Of a stretch of 64,000 bases of DNA, positions 45,767 to 57,753 are shown one piece after another. The notes under the pieces were generated by a model. It had not been told where the DNA came from. It searched no databases and worked only from the letters and a program-made list of their open reading frames with translations. The stretch's first letter is position 1. Every line of letters starts with the position of its first letter. The stretch comes from Plasmopara viticola (taxonomy: Eukaryota > Oomycota > Peronosporomycetes > Peronosporales > Peronosporaceae), in the NCBI GenBank assembly GCA_001695595.3, contig MBPM02000027.1, forward strand, positions 248,001-312,000, given 5' to 3'. Position numbers and translations under genes: made by a program.

Positions 45767-47817
45767 AGTCTGGATTCTTAAACTACCTTATTGTGCTGTT
45801 TCTGAAATTGTCAAAGGACTCGTCTTGCGAATTGCGATCTCGATGTACCTATAAGAAGCACAAATATCGTTATCGCTTGACATCGAATTTAATTATTCGT
45901 ATCAATGGCGCTTCCTACGTCATCTTTCTCTCTATACTGGTCATTTTCTCGTCTAAAACGGCAAGTCGAGTCTTGGTTCTTGCATCTTTTCTCTAAATGA
46001 GCAAAATATACTCCAAATAGACTGTACAGGAAATACGTACAGAATTTGTTGATGAAGTCGACGACGTCTAGTAGTTGAAGCTGGACATTCTCGATCTGCT
46101 CGGCTGTTGTCCAGTCCTCACGAAATACCGAAGCTTTTGATCTTGACCATGCATGAGCAAGCACACTTAATTAATTATAGAAAGCACCACGTTGCCATTT
46201 GCGAGCGATTTCTTACGCCATAAGGTCGTATCGGCAATTTTGTAGCAAAAGTACCGGTATATTATGCTCCACTAAATATTTGCAAAAATACCGGTACAGC
46301 AGCAACGTCATCCAATTGGTGTACTTAATTTGTGCACTTGCTCAATGGAACTGATGTTGCAGCAGCCGCACTGATTAAGGAATTTGCTACACATTAGTAT
46401 ATGATGCTGTTAGCGGCGAGGTGTTTTCATGGTCACTGGCGACAGTGACAACGAATAAACGCGCCACGACTCTTCGGCGCCAAACCTTTTTTTTCGCTGT
46501 GATCAGCAATACTGGGTCTGCACCTCTTTTAAACTAGACAAATAACCGATGGCCTCCAGCACAAGCGTGCCAGGAAATGTTAGATCGCAAGGTTAGGCCG
46601 AAATGTATGATGAAGGTACACTAAAGCCGCGAGGTAGGAATCCTGCTAAATGCAAATATTTAGCCGTAGTTACATTGAATAAGCGCAAAATTTTGCAGGA
46701 CAACTGACATCTCAGCATCCACCGCTATGGCCCGTAGTAGCATGCTTTAGGTAGAGCTGGAGAGAAGAGTCAATATGCTTTCCTTTTTTTGGAGAACTTC
46801 TTCTCGATTATCGTATCTTTAAAATCATTCCAATTTGACAATAAATTCTGCCTATTGAGTTTTAGCTTTGAAACGAGAAGCGTATTATTGTTTTTAAAAT
46901 AAAATTCTTCTTGGGAGCATATCCTTGACATATTTCTGCCTTTGAAAATTCGATTATTTAATAGCTTGCACTCTTTAACATTGACACCTTAAGCAATACC
47001 ATAGATTAAGTGCGCCTTCCGTCACGCGACGACTAGTTGAGTTGTTTTTGTTCCGAGCGGATACGGATTCTATGTCAAACTCGAGTTTGATCGTAAAGTG
47101 CTTGTATTCATTTCGAGCCGTATTTTTGAAGTCTCGCGCGGAAACTTGCAACGCGCGATTAATCAAACCATGCAATTGAAGCTTGTAGTGTTTCATTTGT
47201 TAATCTTTTGTGTCAGATCATTAGCCAGCAGCTTTTGGTTACAAACGTAAGGCTTTGAGACGTCGTCGCGTCTGCTTTTGAAGACATATTGATGGATTCA
47301 TCTCTGGCATCTCACTGGCCGTTCTTCCATTAAAGACGCACATCAGAATAAGGAGGATAGCTCAGTATTGCCTTAATTAGGTTATTCAGATGTAAGTGTC
47401 TGTGGCCTGCTATGCCAATAAAAACAGAGACCCCTCTATAGTAGCTACGGTATGCTTATCAATCAGACCAAATTACTTAGTCCGAGGTCTGAATTGATGC
47501 TTTGTCGAAGCAAAGGGCTACGACTGCCGCGATGTATTTCGGTAGCATTTGTATTGAGGTGACTGAAATGGGTGCTTGTCTTGAGGCATGAAACGGACTG
47601 AATAAGCTGGTGTCTACGCAAGACCCCGAACAGGTGCGCATTTGTATCTTGAAAACAATATCCTCATTCGGAGGACATAAATAAGTCTGATTGTTGCATC
47701 GTCAGCATAGAGTGACGGAGCTGCCCGAGTCGAAGATGCGGGCTACAAAATCGTATGGCTCAACCAATTTAAGTTTTCCTACAGTGGCCGTTAATGCCTT
47801 TAGTTATCCGTTGAAGC

Positions 47818-48850
47818 TTGAATTTTGGTGAGACTCACCCCCTACGGTCTGACGTTGTTGTGAACGCTAAGGAAGAAATCGTACATCCAGCTAGCTGTCT
47901 GATTTGCTGCATAGAGAAAGTAATACCAGTAGGTGCGGTAGGTCTTACCAGCTATAAATTTTATTTTGTCGAGGCTCAGGAAGGATTCAGAGGACAAAGG
48001 GGCTTAGTCCTAATATATACTATATAATATTAATTGTGCTTGCATGTCTGTCTTGCCGGCTATTGACTAAGCTATGGATTGTCCTAATCGACTCCGAGGC
48101 ATTGCAATAGGAGCTCTCTATCAAAGAAGGTCAGCCTTTCTACGAGCACATTAACGTGGTATTGTTTCTGTGTGCTTCGCGACAGAACGAGGATCATTGT
48201 ACTGAACATTTAAGGATGTCGATTTAAAGTCTCTTGATTTCGATAAAGTCAACTACTGTTTGGCCTGTGATGTTTGACTCTATTTCGGATATGGCGCGAA
48301 TATGGTCACACAAAGTAAGGCTAAGTGGAGTCGAATACACTTGCTGTTTTGCTAGCTGAATTTTTGTAATCCATGACTTTCCCTTTATCAAAAGTAAAAA
48401 CACCTCTGATGCGAACTCTAGGCCGAGTCGGTCGATGTGTTGAGCATTGCCATGTCAGATATTAAAACTAATGTCAAGTGTCCGTAATGTGGACCGTCAA
48501 GAAAATGATCATCCGACACAGCACTTGCTGCATGTCATAAGAAAAATGTTGGCTTGCAACAAGTCAGTATGAATAAAACCTTACCACTACGTGTGTGGCG
48601 ACAAGTATGCCATTGAGCGATGCTTGCAGATAACAGCATTTGTCATGTCATGGTTGGAGCTAAGCCAAATCTTTACGAGCAAGCCCCTCCACTGCGCATT
48701 AAGCGGTACGTAAGTCATGTTTGTGTGAAGCATGATTCGTTGCATGGTGTTGACGGTAAGACTGGCTTAAAGCCAAGACCGTATCGGCGGGGCCTCACTA
48801 TTGTACAAGGAGTAGTATGTAAATCATTGCGTGCTGCTTATAAAAAATAG
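47818..48850 (+). mobile_element. Copia-type integrase/reverse-transcriptase relic
   Basis: At 47940-48010 GLTSYKFYFVEAQEGFRGQRG and at 48640-48760 VMVGAKPNLYEQAPPLRIKRYVSHV are in the same strand and order. The second resembles the integrase C-terminal block (TPYELxxGxKPxLxHLRxFGxxxYVHV) of Ty1/copia polyproteins, followed by a stretch like the DxK(A)xxGxFLGY region (GVDGKTGLKPRPYRRG). Frames are broken and the reverse transcriptase is not readable. Confidence 0.4.
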
Positions 48851-49769
48851 CGCTCACTGTATACTGTGAGCGGCGATGCTAATTGATAGCCCCGAAATCG
48901 AAGAAGACCCCTACCGATACACGTGAAGTGGTATGCTGGCCACTGCGCAACGCTTGTCTTGTACAGAGCTCTTCGCATCATATGCAAGGAATTTGGACTG
49001 CAGAGCAAGGCATAAGAAAGCGAGACCTTCAAGTAACACATATAGTTTACTGAATAACGCTTATCGTAAGCAGCGAAGCTAAATTTGAAAAATTTGAGAC
49101 GCTGATCCTATTTACATATAGCGTGACATATTCTGCTAAGCGGGAGCTGTTTTGAGTATAACTTGAAGCTTACGAAAGCGAGAACGTTAATGCAGACTTG
49201 TGCACGTGAACACGAATTGGAAAGTGTCTTTAAGGCCTTAGTATCCTGGAATTGAAGAAGCTGGCGCATAACTTGCATCGTGAAGCGCAGAGCTCTTGTC
49301 CTAAACGAGGAGGATGTAGGTACGTTCTGTAATAATAACAGAAACTCTTATCAACAAATATATCTGTAGGGCAAAATGCACGATAAGTCTTTCTCCTATC
49401 TGATTTGAAGACACTCGCCATGAGCTAGACGAGACTTTCAGACAGAGTTCAAAGAGGTGTGTAAAGAGTAGTAAAGCCAAAATAATAGGCATCAGACTGA
49501 AAAAGAGATCAGCTTCGCATCATTACTTGATAAAACGGTCTTAAGAAACTCTAAAAGAGCTCTTAGTACACGACGCGACGCGTCGATTTTAAAGTATAAA
49601 GACATCGGACCATTGTGCCTTTTCACCAGGATGTGGTCTCACATGACCTGTCTTTGGCGATACGTTTTTGATTTAGATGTACATCATATAACTACAATAG
49701 CCAAGTTCTGCTCATTAGAACAGTATACATTGCCAAACGAATAGCCTAACGTCATCGACACTTTTTTGT

Positions 49770-50129
49770 GTGATAAGACCAATTATTCACATTTATGCCA
49801 ACATTTCGTGTCAGGAAGCTGTATTGAGAGTTGAAATCAATTATAAATTAAATGCAAGCACCATTCCAGAACAGACCAATGAAGTTGGAAAGGATGTGGC
49901 AAAAAAACATTCCGGGATGTACAGTGTACAGCGCACTAATATTAGTGACGATTATGATCAAGTCGTCTTGCAAAAGATGAATATACCGTTAGCGATTCGG
50001 CTCATTGAGCGGTTTGCTCTGGTATCGGTGGATTATGCCCCAGAGGCTCTAATCGGCACCCGCTGGGTTCAAATGTCTAGTGACTTAATGGTTCAGGCCC
50101 CACAGAAAGTAGACAGAGACTTACTTTGA
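49770..50129 (+). pseudogene. Coding-like fragment, probably transposon-derived
   Basis: 119 codons are open, with an internal block VVLQKMNIPLAIRLIERFALVSVDYAPEALIG of coding-like composition and no introns. It ends at a stop without a recognisable domain. It lies among copia-like debris, so I infer an internal part of an element; a small lineage-specific gene cannot be excluded. Confidence 0.3.
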
Positions 50130-53100
50130 TGCATTCTTGTCGATAGTATGGCAGATCACGGATAGACGGACGTATAGCCCACATTTTTGTGTGTGCGAGT
50201 AGTGCATGAGGATTTTTGGCAGGGAGGAGATATTTCCTCAAGGGTTCTTTGCTGTAAAGCATGGCCTGATCAGCGCCTTTTATATTGTTCGGCTTCGTAA
50301 AGCTAGACATACTTAAAGAAAAGGTTCGTTCCTGTCCATTACTTAACCAGACGTGTTAGACAAATGCTCGGTCTTCCAAAGAAGTAATTATGCGTTTGAA
50401 GGACTCAGAACCAAGCAGTACTTGACAAAGTCGAGTTAAGACTGCATATGTGTCTATTTTTGTCTTGTTGTGTCGAGAATAACCATTGAGTCGCCTACTA
50501 CGCATTTGGTTTTGTCATCGGTACTGCGTAGACGCTAAGGGGTTCAATTGCGTTATGTCGCTCGATCCTTAGAATCTCGAGGGATATCTTATATATGTTT
50601 GTAATGAAGCTTACTCTGACCAGAATCAGAGGTCACCTAATGGGCTCTAAATCAATCAAAATCTATTCAGACTTTACGTTACCAAGCATCGCGGCACAGT
50701 TGCCTCACTAGCAAGGTACATTTTCTCTTTTTTTTTGTGGGTATAGCTTTTAGGGGAAGTATTTGTAAGAAATGCAGAGATTTTTGGCCGAAAGTTTTCG
50801 CATGCCCTGACTACTAGCTAGTTTACATCATAGCTGTTACAGCTTCTGTGGCAAAGTCAAAATGTGGCACGTCTGCACGAGATAACGTGTCCACAGCTCT
50901 GCTGTAGCTCAGAGGAGTGAATAGCTTAAAGACTCGGGCAGAAATTTGAAGGCAGGATTGAGCGTGAGGGTCCTTGTATTACGGCACCGATTATGGTGGC
51001 ACTGATCACTCGTCATAAAATTGTAAAACTTTTTTGTCTACGTCGAGGCTCACGATATACCGCTGTGCGGTCCGTTCGAATCGAAAGAAGATGAAAAGTT
51101 TCAAAAGCACTCACTGTTGATGTTTCCAGATATAAAAGTGTATCTTCCCCTACACGCACACATATGAAAATAGAGGGTTAGACCCTCGCTACATCTGATC
51201 GCAATACTGGCAAGCTTTTCGGTGACATCACGCTACTGGAATTGCATTGAAGAATTTGTGCTAGACTGGGCACCATTGGTTTTTTAAGGGTGTAACAAGA
51301 TGGCTTATCTCGTTGTCGATCTAGACACGGTCGACAGCGTCAAATGAACAGCGCTGATCTTTCACAGTGTTTCTCTCGACGTGCACTGTCAACTTCAATT
51401 ATCTCGAGCCAAAATCCCGCTTAGTGGGAGTCCTACTACTTTGCAATATGTTGGACAAGTTAAAAGTAGAAAATTGGCAAACCTGGTCTGACCAAGAGAG
51501 TAAATCGAGCCGTCAAAGATATGTTGCACTGTGTGTGCGTGGATATGGAAATCCTTCCTTCTACTCGTTTATTAGGCATCAAACGATGCTGTTCATGCCT
51601 CGATAAATAGCATGCCGTCTTACGCAAAAAAAGTTCGCTAAGTCTTGCGGTTCCATGAGGACCGGGACATTATGACTTAATGCAGGGTGCGGAGAAATTT
51701 CCAAGTAGCTTCCTGGAATCAGCCTTTTCATAATGCGTAAGCAAGCGTCCAAGTGACTTAGTATCTTAAGAGACGCATGTCACAACTTACCTGAAAGCTG
51801 AGATTTAAAAGATTTTTTTGAGAGGGTTGACATGACCAGACGAAATTGTTAATTGGTGATTTGTTTTTTAGAATCTAAAATTCTACCAACAAATGCAGTT
51901 TCTTCTGTTTCGCGAACTAAGGTCCACTACATTTCATTGAGCCGTTTACAATAAGCTCAAGAAGAGACTTGGCGGCTGCGTCTGGTATTTCCAGATGAAT
52001 GCAAACGCACCTTCGGCTCTATGTAGTCTTATCATGACTCAAAGCAAGTAATAGCGAAAGCGTTGACTTCGAATTGTACGAAAGTATACGAATAAGAGGT
52101 CGTTCGTCAGTGGGGCCAGAATATGACTCAAGATTCAGAGCGGTAGAACATCTGTCTTGAAAGGTGTGAGTCGATCGACTTTTTTTTGCACGATGCTACA
52201 CAAAGGTCGAAGCTTAAGAATTGAGCAGATGGGAATTTTGGAGCTGAGGCAACGGTTCATGTCTTAGCAAATACTGACGCAACCGCTGGTGTTGCGACTC
52301 GCCAATTCTTGAACTGCGTTTCCTTAAGCCGACTGCAAGCGACTTCAAGATAAAATGCCCGTAGTGCTTTGCATACTGGTAAATATCGTTTCATTTGCCT
52401 CCTCCTCGACAAAAAGAGCAAGTGTCACTGGTCCGCGAGAGCATGTTTGCGCAACACTCATGCTAGGTCACCACCTCGGTATTTTACAGTAATTCTACCT
52501 TATAATGCCGTATCCTGCAAAGCATTATTCTCGATCCGAGAATGTCTAGGGTTTGAGACTTCACTTCAGCAAAATTGACTTCGTGAGCGCATTTATCTAA
52601 AAAGACTAGCGTCGTAAACAAGGCTGCCTATTTGCTATTAGGCTTAAGGAACTGAAGACAAGAGTAAAGCTCAATTCGAGATCTCTAGCGGCCGCTGCGG
52701 GGGCAGCACTCACAGCAGCATGATGCTTTAGATCATAATTTTGCAGGACGACAGCTGGTTGGTAGAAGGAGTCATTTCTATAGTCGAGTGAGTACTACCG
52801 CTCCCTAATCGAATATTTTGAGTCACCAACGCAGCTTCTCTCCAAAGTGGTCAGGTAGAGAGCTGGGCGTTAATCTAAAAAACCACTTCCTCCGTAGTTA
52901 TACGACGTGAAGTCATGCATGCTAAAAAGATTTCCTTCCTTCAAATTCGAGCTCTGCTAATGTCCATATGCCCTTCCCTGTACGTATGAAAACGCAAACC
53001 GCATGCGCATCCGCATTTACCTTGGGAGCTGTCAGCCTTCCTTACTTGGTGCATATTCCGAAGCATTATAAAGGTGCAGGATTCTTATGGATGGCCTAAG

Positions 53101-54918
53101 GGTAAGTCTAAATCGTACGCAGCTTTTACGAGTACAAGCAAAAGTTTTCATTAGCCTCATCTTTTGGAATGCCCTGGTGACTTCCAAATCGCGATTGTCC
53201 ACTTCAAATAGACTTGATTTGAATGTTGCCGAGTATAGCACCATATACTCTATGACTGCAGAAAGCAAGAAAGCGAGGTCGCACCAGAACTGCTATATCT
53301 TTATGCTTTGAGGAAGTGTGATTTTGCGTCTAAAACCTTCGCTCCGAACTTATAACCACCTAAGTTGCAGATTGCAACCTGCCTGAATTGTAGACTTAGT
53401 TTATGTTATTACACGAAGACTTGATCTTATTTTGTCCTTAGATGTGAGCAAAGCAATATTTCGGCCGATCCATAACATATAAATTTTCTAAAATTACCAT
53501 CTAGGTTACAATTTTTTCTAGTATGCATTAAGCAGTATTTCTTATGATTTTCGAATCATTGCTTGATACAAGTCCCAAAATATGGTAGACCACCAACTAG
53601 TGTGACACACACAGACCCTAGACTCTCACTTGTCAAGACTTCGAAATTAGTAGATCCGTACAAGGCAAACTTTTTCACGAAAGTAATTGTGCAACAGGCA
53701 TCACCGCTGTGATTGGTGCCATTCCTTAGAGGCTCTCAAAATAAACTGAATGAGGCTAAGGACTATCAGCCGACTAACTAGTTGTCTGCGCTAAGCGCAT
53801 CGTCGAAGTCTGATACATATATCATTTTTTAAACACGAGCCAAATTTGTACTTCTTGCATGCTTGTTATACCAGCGTAAATACGCTGGCTGTGATCACTT
53901 AAGAGACAAGGTTGGAAACCTCGAGTAATTATAAAATTAAGGCTTGGCCCGGAAAATGCTCAGCGTGCGGCACGCTTAGCTCTAAGCATTTGAGTGATTG
54001 TATCCACATGTGTTTCTTTGGCAAGTAATAAGAGCCAAGGCTTTATGCCGGCACTGCGAGTCGTACCGGTGATGCTCAAGCCTAATGAAACGTCTGAAGA
54101 AGACGAAAAACGTTCTCAAGCATCGTACACTAAGCTGGTTTTCTACTTCCACTTCGCGACAGCTATTGCTAAATCGATCTACAAGTGGGTTGCCATCATG
54201 ACTGGCTTAGTCTTTTCAAACTCAAATGGTTTTTTTTAACTTGAACGGGTTGGGTCCGTAGTCGATGTAACTGATATTTACAGCAGGTCTTATCAATTAT
54301 CGTCCAAAAGCGGAGGTGCTCCGTGGACTCGGGGCAGCGGGTGCTTGGTTCCGTGTCTAAACGTACAGGCTCTAATGCAAACTCACACTTTTGAGACAAC
54401 GCGCACTTTCAAGAGTTTTATGGATCGCCGAGCAATACAAGATTAACGATTGTTTGACATTTCAATGGCTGTGTGTGCTCATTCGGTATTAACTGAGAGA
54501 GTAGCAAATCTGACCGCCTTATCATTCGCGTACCGACCTTGTGACTTTGCGATTTGTCGCTCGATTTGGGACCGGGAGGTACCTCTTAGGTTTTGAAAAG
54601 GCAGCAGACATAATCGAGCGAGCAATCACACCCACAAAGACTTGCTGCCCTGCTAAACTGCACAAAAGCATTGAGTGTGCGATAGTTGGGCGAGATGGAC
54701 GCCCCACTGGCCGAAACAAATTTAAAGTAATGAAAAGCACGAAATTCGGTCCCGGATAGGTACCAGCATCCCGCGCTAGAGACAGCTCAGTCCCGTATGG
54801 CTTGAACATTTGATTATGCCCGTAAAGTGCAGTAGTTTGCTTTTAGGACCAGCTCACAATGCGCGTCTGATAAGTGAGGGTAGACCGGACGGTGTGTTTA
54901 CGGAGTACAAAAAACAAT

Positions 54919-54932
54919 ACATTGGTGTGGTA
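54919..54932. repeat. Target-site duplication, 3' side of LINE copy 1
   Basis: ACATTGGTGTGGTA, identical to 56087-56100 on the other flank. It directly abuts the element tail of ATTAC-type repeats. Confidence 0.93.
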
Positions 54933-56086
54933 ATGTAATGTAATGTATTACGTTATCGCGTTGCCAAGGTATGCACGTGCTAGGCTCAGTCTGGCTAGTC
55001 CACGGCATAGAGTGGTGTCCGCATACGTCGAGTCTCGTTCGGCGGGCAGTGCATCCAGCACCGAGGTCGTGTGGGTCTTCCATTTCTTTCGGTCTTGTGC
55101 AAGGGTACGTACCACTTCGAGGTCTTGTGCTGTCCGGAGTCGAAAGCCGGAGCCACGGGAAACAAGATTGTGGTCGAGTGTCGAGGGGAGCGTGGTGCGG
55201 GGACGTCCGCGCCATTTTTCTGCGGTGGAGAAGAAGTAGGCACGCATCTGAAGGTTAGCTGGAATGTCGGGATTGCGGCGAAGTACATGGCCAAACAGGC
55301 GCCAGCGAGCTTGTGTCAGTCGTAGTCTCAGCGGCCGCTCATCACAGAGGTCGTAGAGTCTTGCATTCGAAATGGGTCGGGGGTAGCGATAGCCAAGAGC
55401 GTAGCGAAGCTGGCGGCGATGGAAACTCTCGAGGCCGTGGAGCTCTGACTTGGTAAGAGCCCAGGTGGCGCAGTTGTACAGCAGAATCGGTAGAACGTAG
55501 GTGTTGTACAATCGAATGCGTGTCTTGGGTGAGATGAGCGTGGGGCGGAGCCAGACGGATCAGAGGCGGTGGAGCGCGAGGGTGGCCAGGGACTTGCGTC
55601 GGGATAGATCTTTAATATCGCCGAGGAGTGTTCCGAGCTTCTTAGTGTGGCGCCAGGTTTCTTCTCGGTATTGGGCGTGTCGAGTGGCGCCCGACGGGTT
55701 GCAGTGGCGGCGGATTTCGGTGACTTCGGTCTTGGCTTCGTTTTTTCTTTAAGTTTAGAAAGAAGTCATCAATGCGTTGCTCACCTCTATCGTAGATCTT
55801 GGTTTCTCTGAGGCCAAGAATATCGACGCGGTAGCGCCGGAGATCTTCGGGGAGTGTTTCGTGCTTCTTGCGCTTCGAACCTAGAGAATTCACATTAAAG
55901 GAGCCAATCCGGATGCGGTTGGCGCGGTTAAGGGCGTGGAAGGGGGTTTGGCCTGGTGCTGGAGACCGTCGCATCGAGGGTGAGACTCGTTAGAGACTTG
56001 CAGATGCCCGAGAGCACCTGCCCGAAGCGCGCGAGCATTTAGCCCCCGCGCTTGGAAGGAGGGCGTCACCCCAACCTTTTCCGAAA
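54933..56086 (-). mobile_element. Internally deleted non-LTR retrotransposon, copy 1
   Basis: 1154 bases on the minus strand. It starts TTTCGGAAAAGGTTGGGGTGA and ends in an (ATTAC)n-type tail. The 5' part encodes the first ~55 residues of an apurinic-like endonuclease (IRIGSFNVNSLGS ... VDILGLRETK). This joins at an A-rich tract (about 55741-55756) to the C-terminal part of a LINE polyprotein: LGTLLGDIKDLSRRKSLATL, RLYNTYVLPILLYNCATW, ESFHRRQLRYALGYRYP and LFGHVLRRNPDI. This is the post-RT region common in RTE/CR1-like ORF2 proteins. The whole reverse-transcriptase domain is absent, so the copy must use another element's enzyme. A TGA interrupts the C-terminal frame (within HRL-stop-SVWL). 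Perfect 14-base target-site duplications flank it. Confidence 0.92.
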
Positions 56087-56100
56087 ACATTGGTGTGGTA
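56087..56100. repeat. Target-site duplication, 5' side of LINE copy 1
   Basis: ACATTGGTGTGGTA, the partner of 54919-54932. Confidence 0.93.
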
Positions 56101-56330
56101 TTTGCAAATATACCGCGTCGCACTTTATGCAAGGATATCGATTACAATGCTTGATGAAAAGGATATAAAAGTATGCAATGGGGTAGGATTGGATTGTTTA
56201 TAGATTGTTTATGTGTTTGTACCCTGCAGATTGTCATAGAACTTTGACAAGTGGTGATCTCAGTATTTAGAAAAAAACGGCCACTTGACATATTATATTT
56301 TTTTTCTAAATATACTTCATCTTCCATCAA
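56101..56330. other. Intergenic
   Basis: AT-rich spacer of 230 bases between LINE copy 1 and the SNAP-family gene stop; nothing recognised. Confidence 0.5.
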
Positions 56331-57753
56331 TTACCGCAAGTCCGCATCATTCAACTTTTCCTCTAGATTCGTCAGACAATGACGCTACCATCAGTTTCAA
56401 ACAACATTTGTGTTAGATCAAGCACACAGACCGCAAAAAAAAACAGCATGGTTTTACCTGCCAAGGTGCAAGTCGATGTTTTGAATCATAGTGCTGAATC
56501 GCCTTGTCAATCATCTGAAGCGACCACTTGTTGCAGGCTTGAAGCAAACTTGACAGGAACAAGTCCATATCACTTGAGCGGTGATTTTCGCCCATGTATT
56601 CCGTAAATCGATTGAGCATCTCTTCGGCGCCTACAAAGTCAAGCTGACCAAGGCGGCAAAGCACGGCGTTCCCGTATGCTTCGTTCGCAAGCTCATTCTG
56701 TCCATTTCCACGTCGAATATCTCCAACTGCCTCAAAGCACTTTTCAGCGAGTGCCCACAGGCCAGCGTCTGCATACACGCTTGCTGCCCGCAAGCCATTT
56801 TCTGCAGCGCTATGTAAGCTACCTCCAGATTCAGCCATTTCTTTTGCCAGCCAGTACAACTCGGCCACCTCTTTTGCCAGTGCTGTCATCTTGCACTCCG
56901 TCGGGAACTTGCGCTTGATTTTAAAGGCTAATTCAGACAATCCGCGAGCAGCTTCATCAAAGTATCCGGCGGACGCTAAGGTATCACATAATAGTCGAAT
57001 CTTCTGCATGACTTCATTCTGGTCGCAAGAAAACGTGTCTATAGTTTCCAACGTGCACCACGCTGCTTCAAGCTCGTAATTGGCTTGTGTCACTAGTGCA
57101 CTAGCAGCTTTGGCCGCTTCGAGAAATAATGCGGCCGCACTCTTCCAATCTTTTCGTATTTTGCACTGTAAAGCCTTTGCTCGAATTTGACGATGTGACT
57201 GCGTCTCAAACCCAGTAGAATCCATTTGATGCCCCATTGATTCGGCGCCCCTTCTCCGTCTAAGCGACCCGGATCCCAAGAGCGATCCAGAGTCTACGCA
57301 GTACCTGTCGATACCGGACATTACCCCTCCTCTAGAAATTTTTATCACCCAAGGTGATTGACACAAAGCCTTTACGTAATCCACAGACTCGTCAGCCCAG
57401 CGCCAGGTCCCAAAGACGCCAAAAGCGTAGCGCTCTCTGGACGGCACGTGAACGATACTAAAGACAAGCGCGTTGTGATTGCACCAGGTCAAAGGTTCGT
57501 GGCAGACTAGCGATTTTGCAGTCTTGTACACGGCTGAGATCCATTTGGACACGCCCACGGACGCGTCGGGCACAAGGTCCGACGGCTCGTTCTGTTGACT
57601 AATCCAAAGGGCAAACGAATGGTCCGATGGGTTCGTCACTGCTGCGGCTAAGAATACAAGAGCCACAAGGACGATGAAGCGGAAGAGTGTGGCAAGAAGT
57701 ACTGGCAATAGTGTTGCCATGAGGAACATGCCGAAAACTGTACAGGCAGGCAT
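56331..57753 (-). CDS. SNAP-family protein with N-terminal membrane segment
   Basis: 441 residues in exons 57753-56458 and 56360-56331; the intron is 97 bases and phase 0. The C-terminal ~265 residues have the TPR-like right-handed solenoid of NSF-attachment proteins: IRAKALQCKIRKDWKSAAALFLEAA, ELEAAWCTLETIDTF, FDEAARGLSELAFKI, AENGLRAASVYADAGLWALAEKCFEAVGD, ANEAYGNAVLCRLGQLDFVGAEEMLNRF, and a C-terminal KAIQHYDSKHRLAPW with LNDADLR, parallel to the EYDSISRLDQW ... EEDLR end of alpha-SNAP. Unusually, it is preceded without a stop by a strongly hydrophobic helix (residues 5-40, LLATLFRFIVLVALVFLAAAV) and an unknown ~130-residue segment with Trp-rich FALWISQQ and FGVFGTWRW. Canonical SNAPs are soluble. 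Two fused genes or a missed internal start at MDSTGFETQ (about 57223) are alternatives. Confidence 0.72.

Larger units (their letters stand above)
45767..54918. other. 9 kb gene-poor interval with retrotransposon debris
   Basis: No intact gene was found. Copia-like fragments occur around 47.8-50.1 kb (separate entries). A direct repeat of GCAAAARTACCGGTA occurs at about 46246 and 46284. The remainder shows only short, stop-rich frames. Confidence 0.65.
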
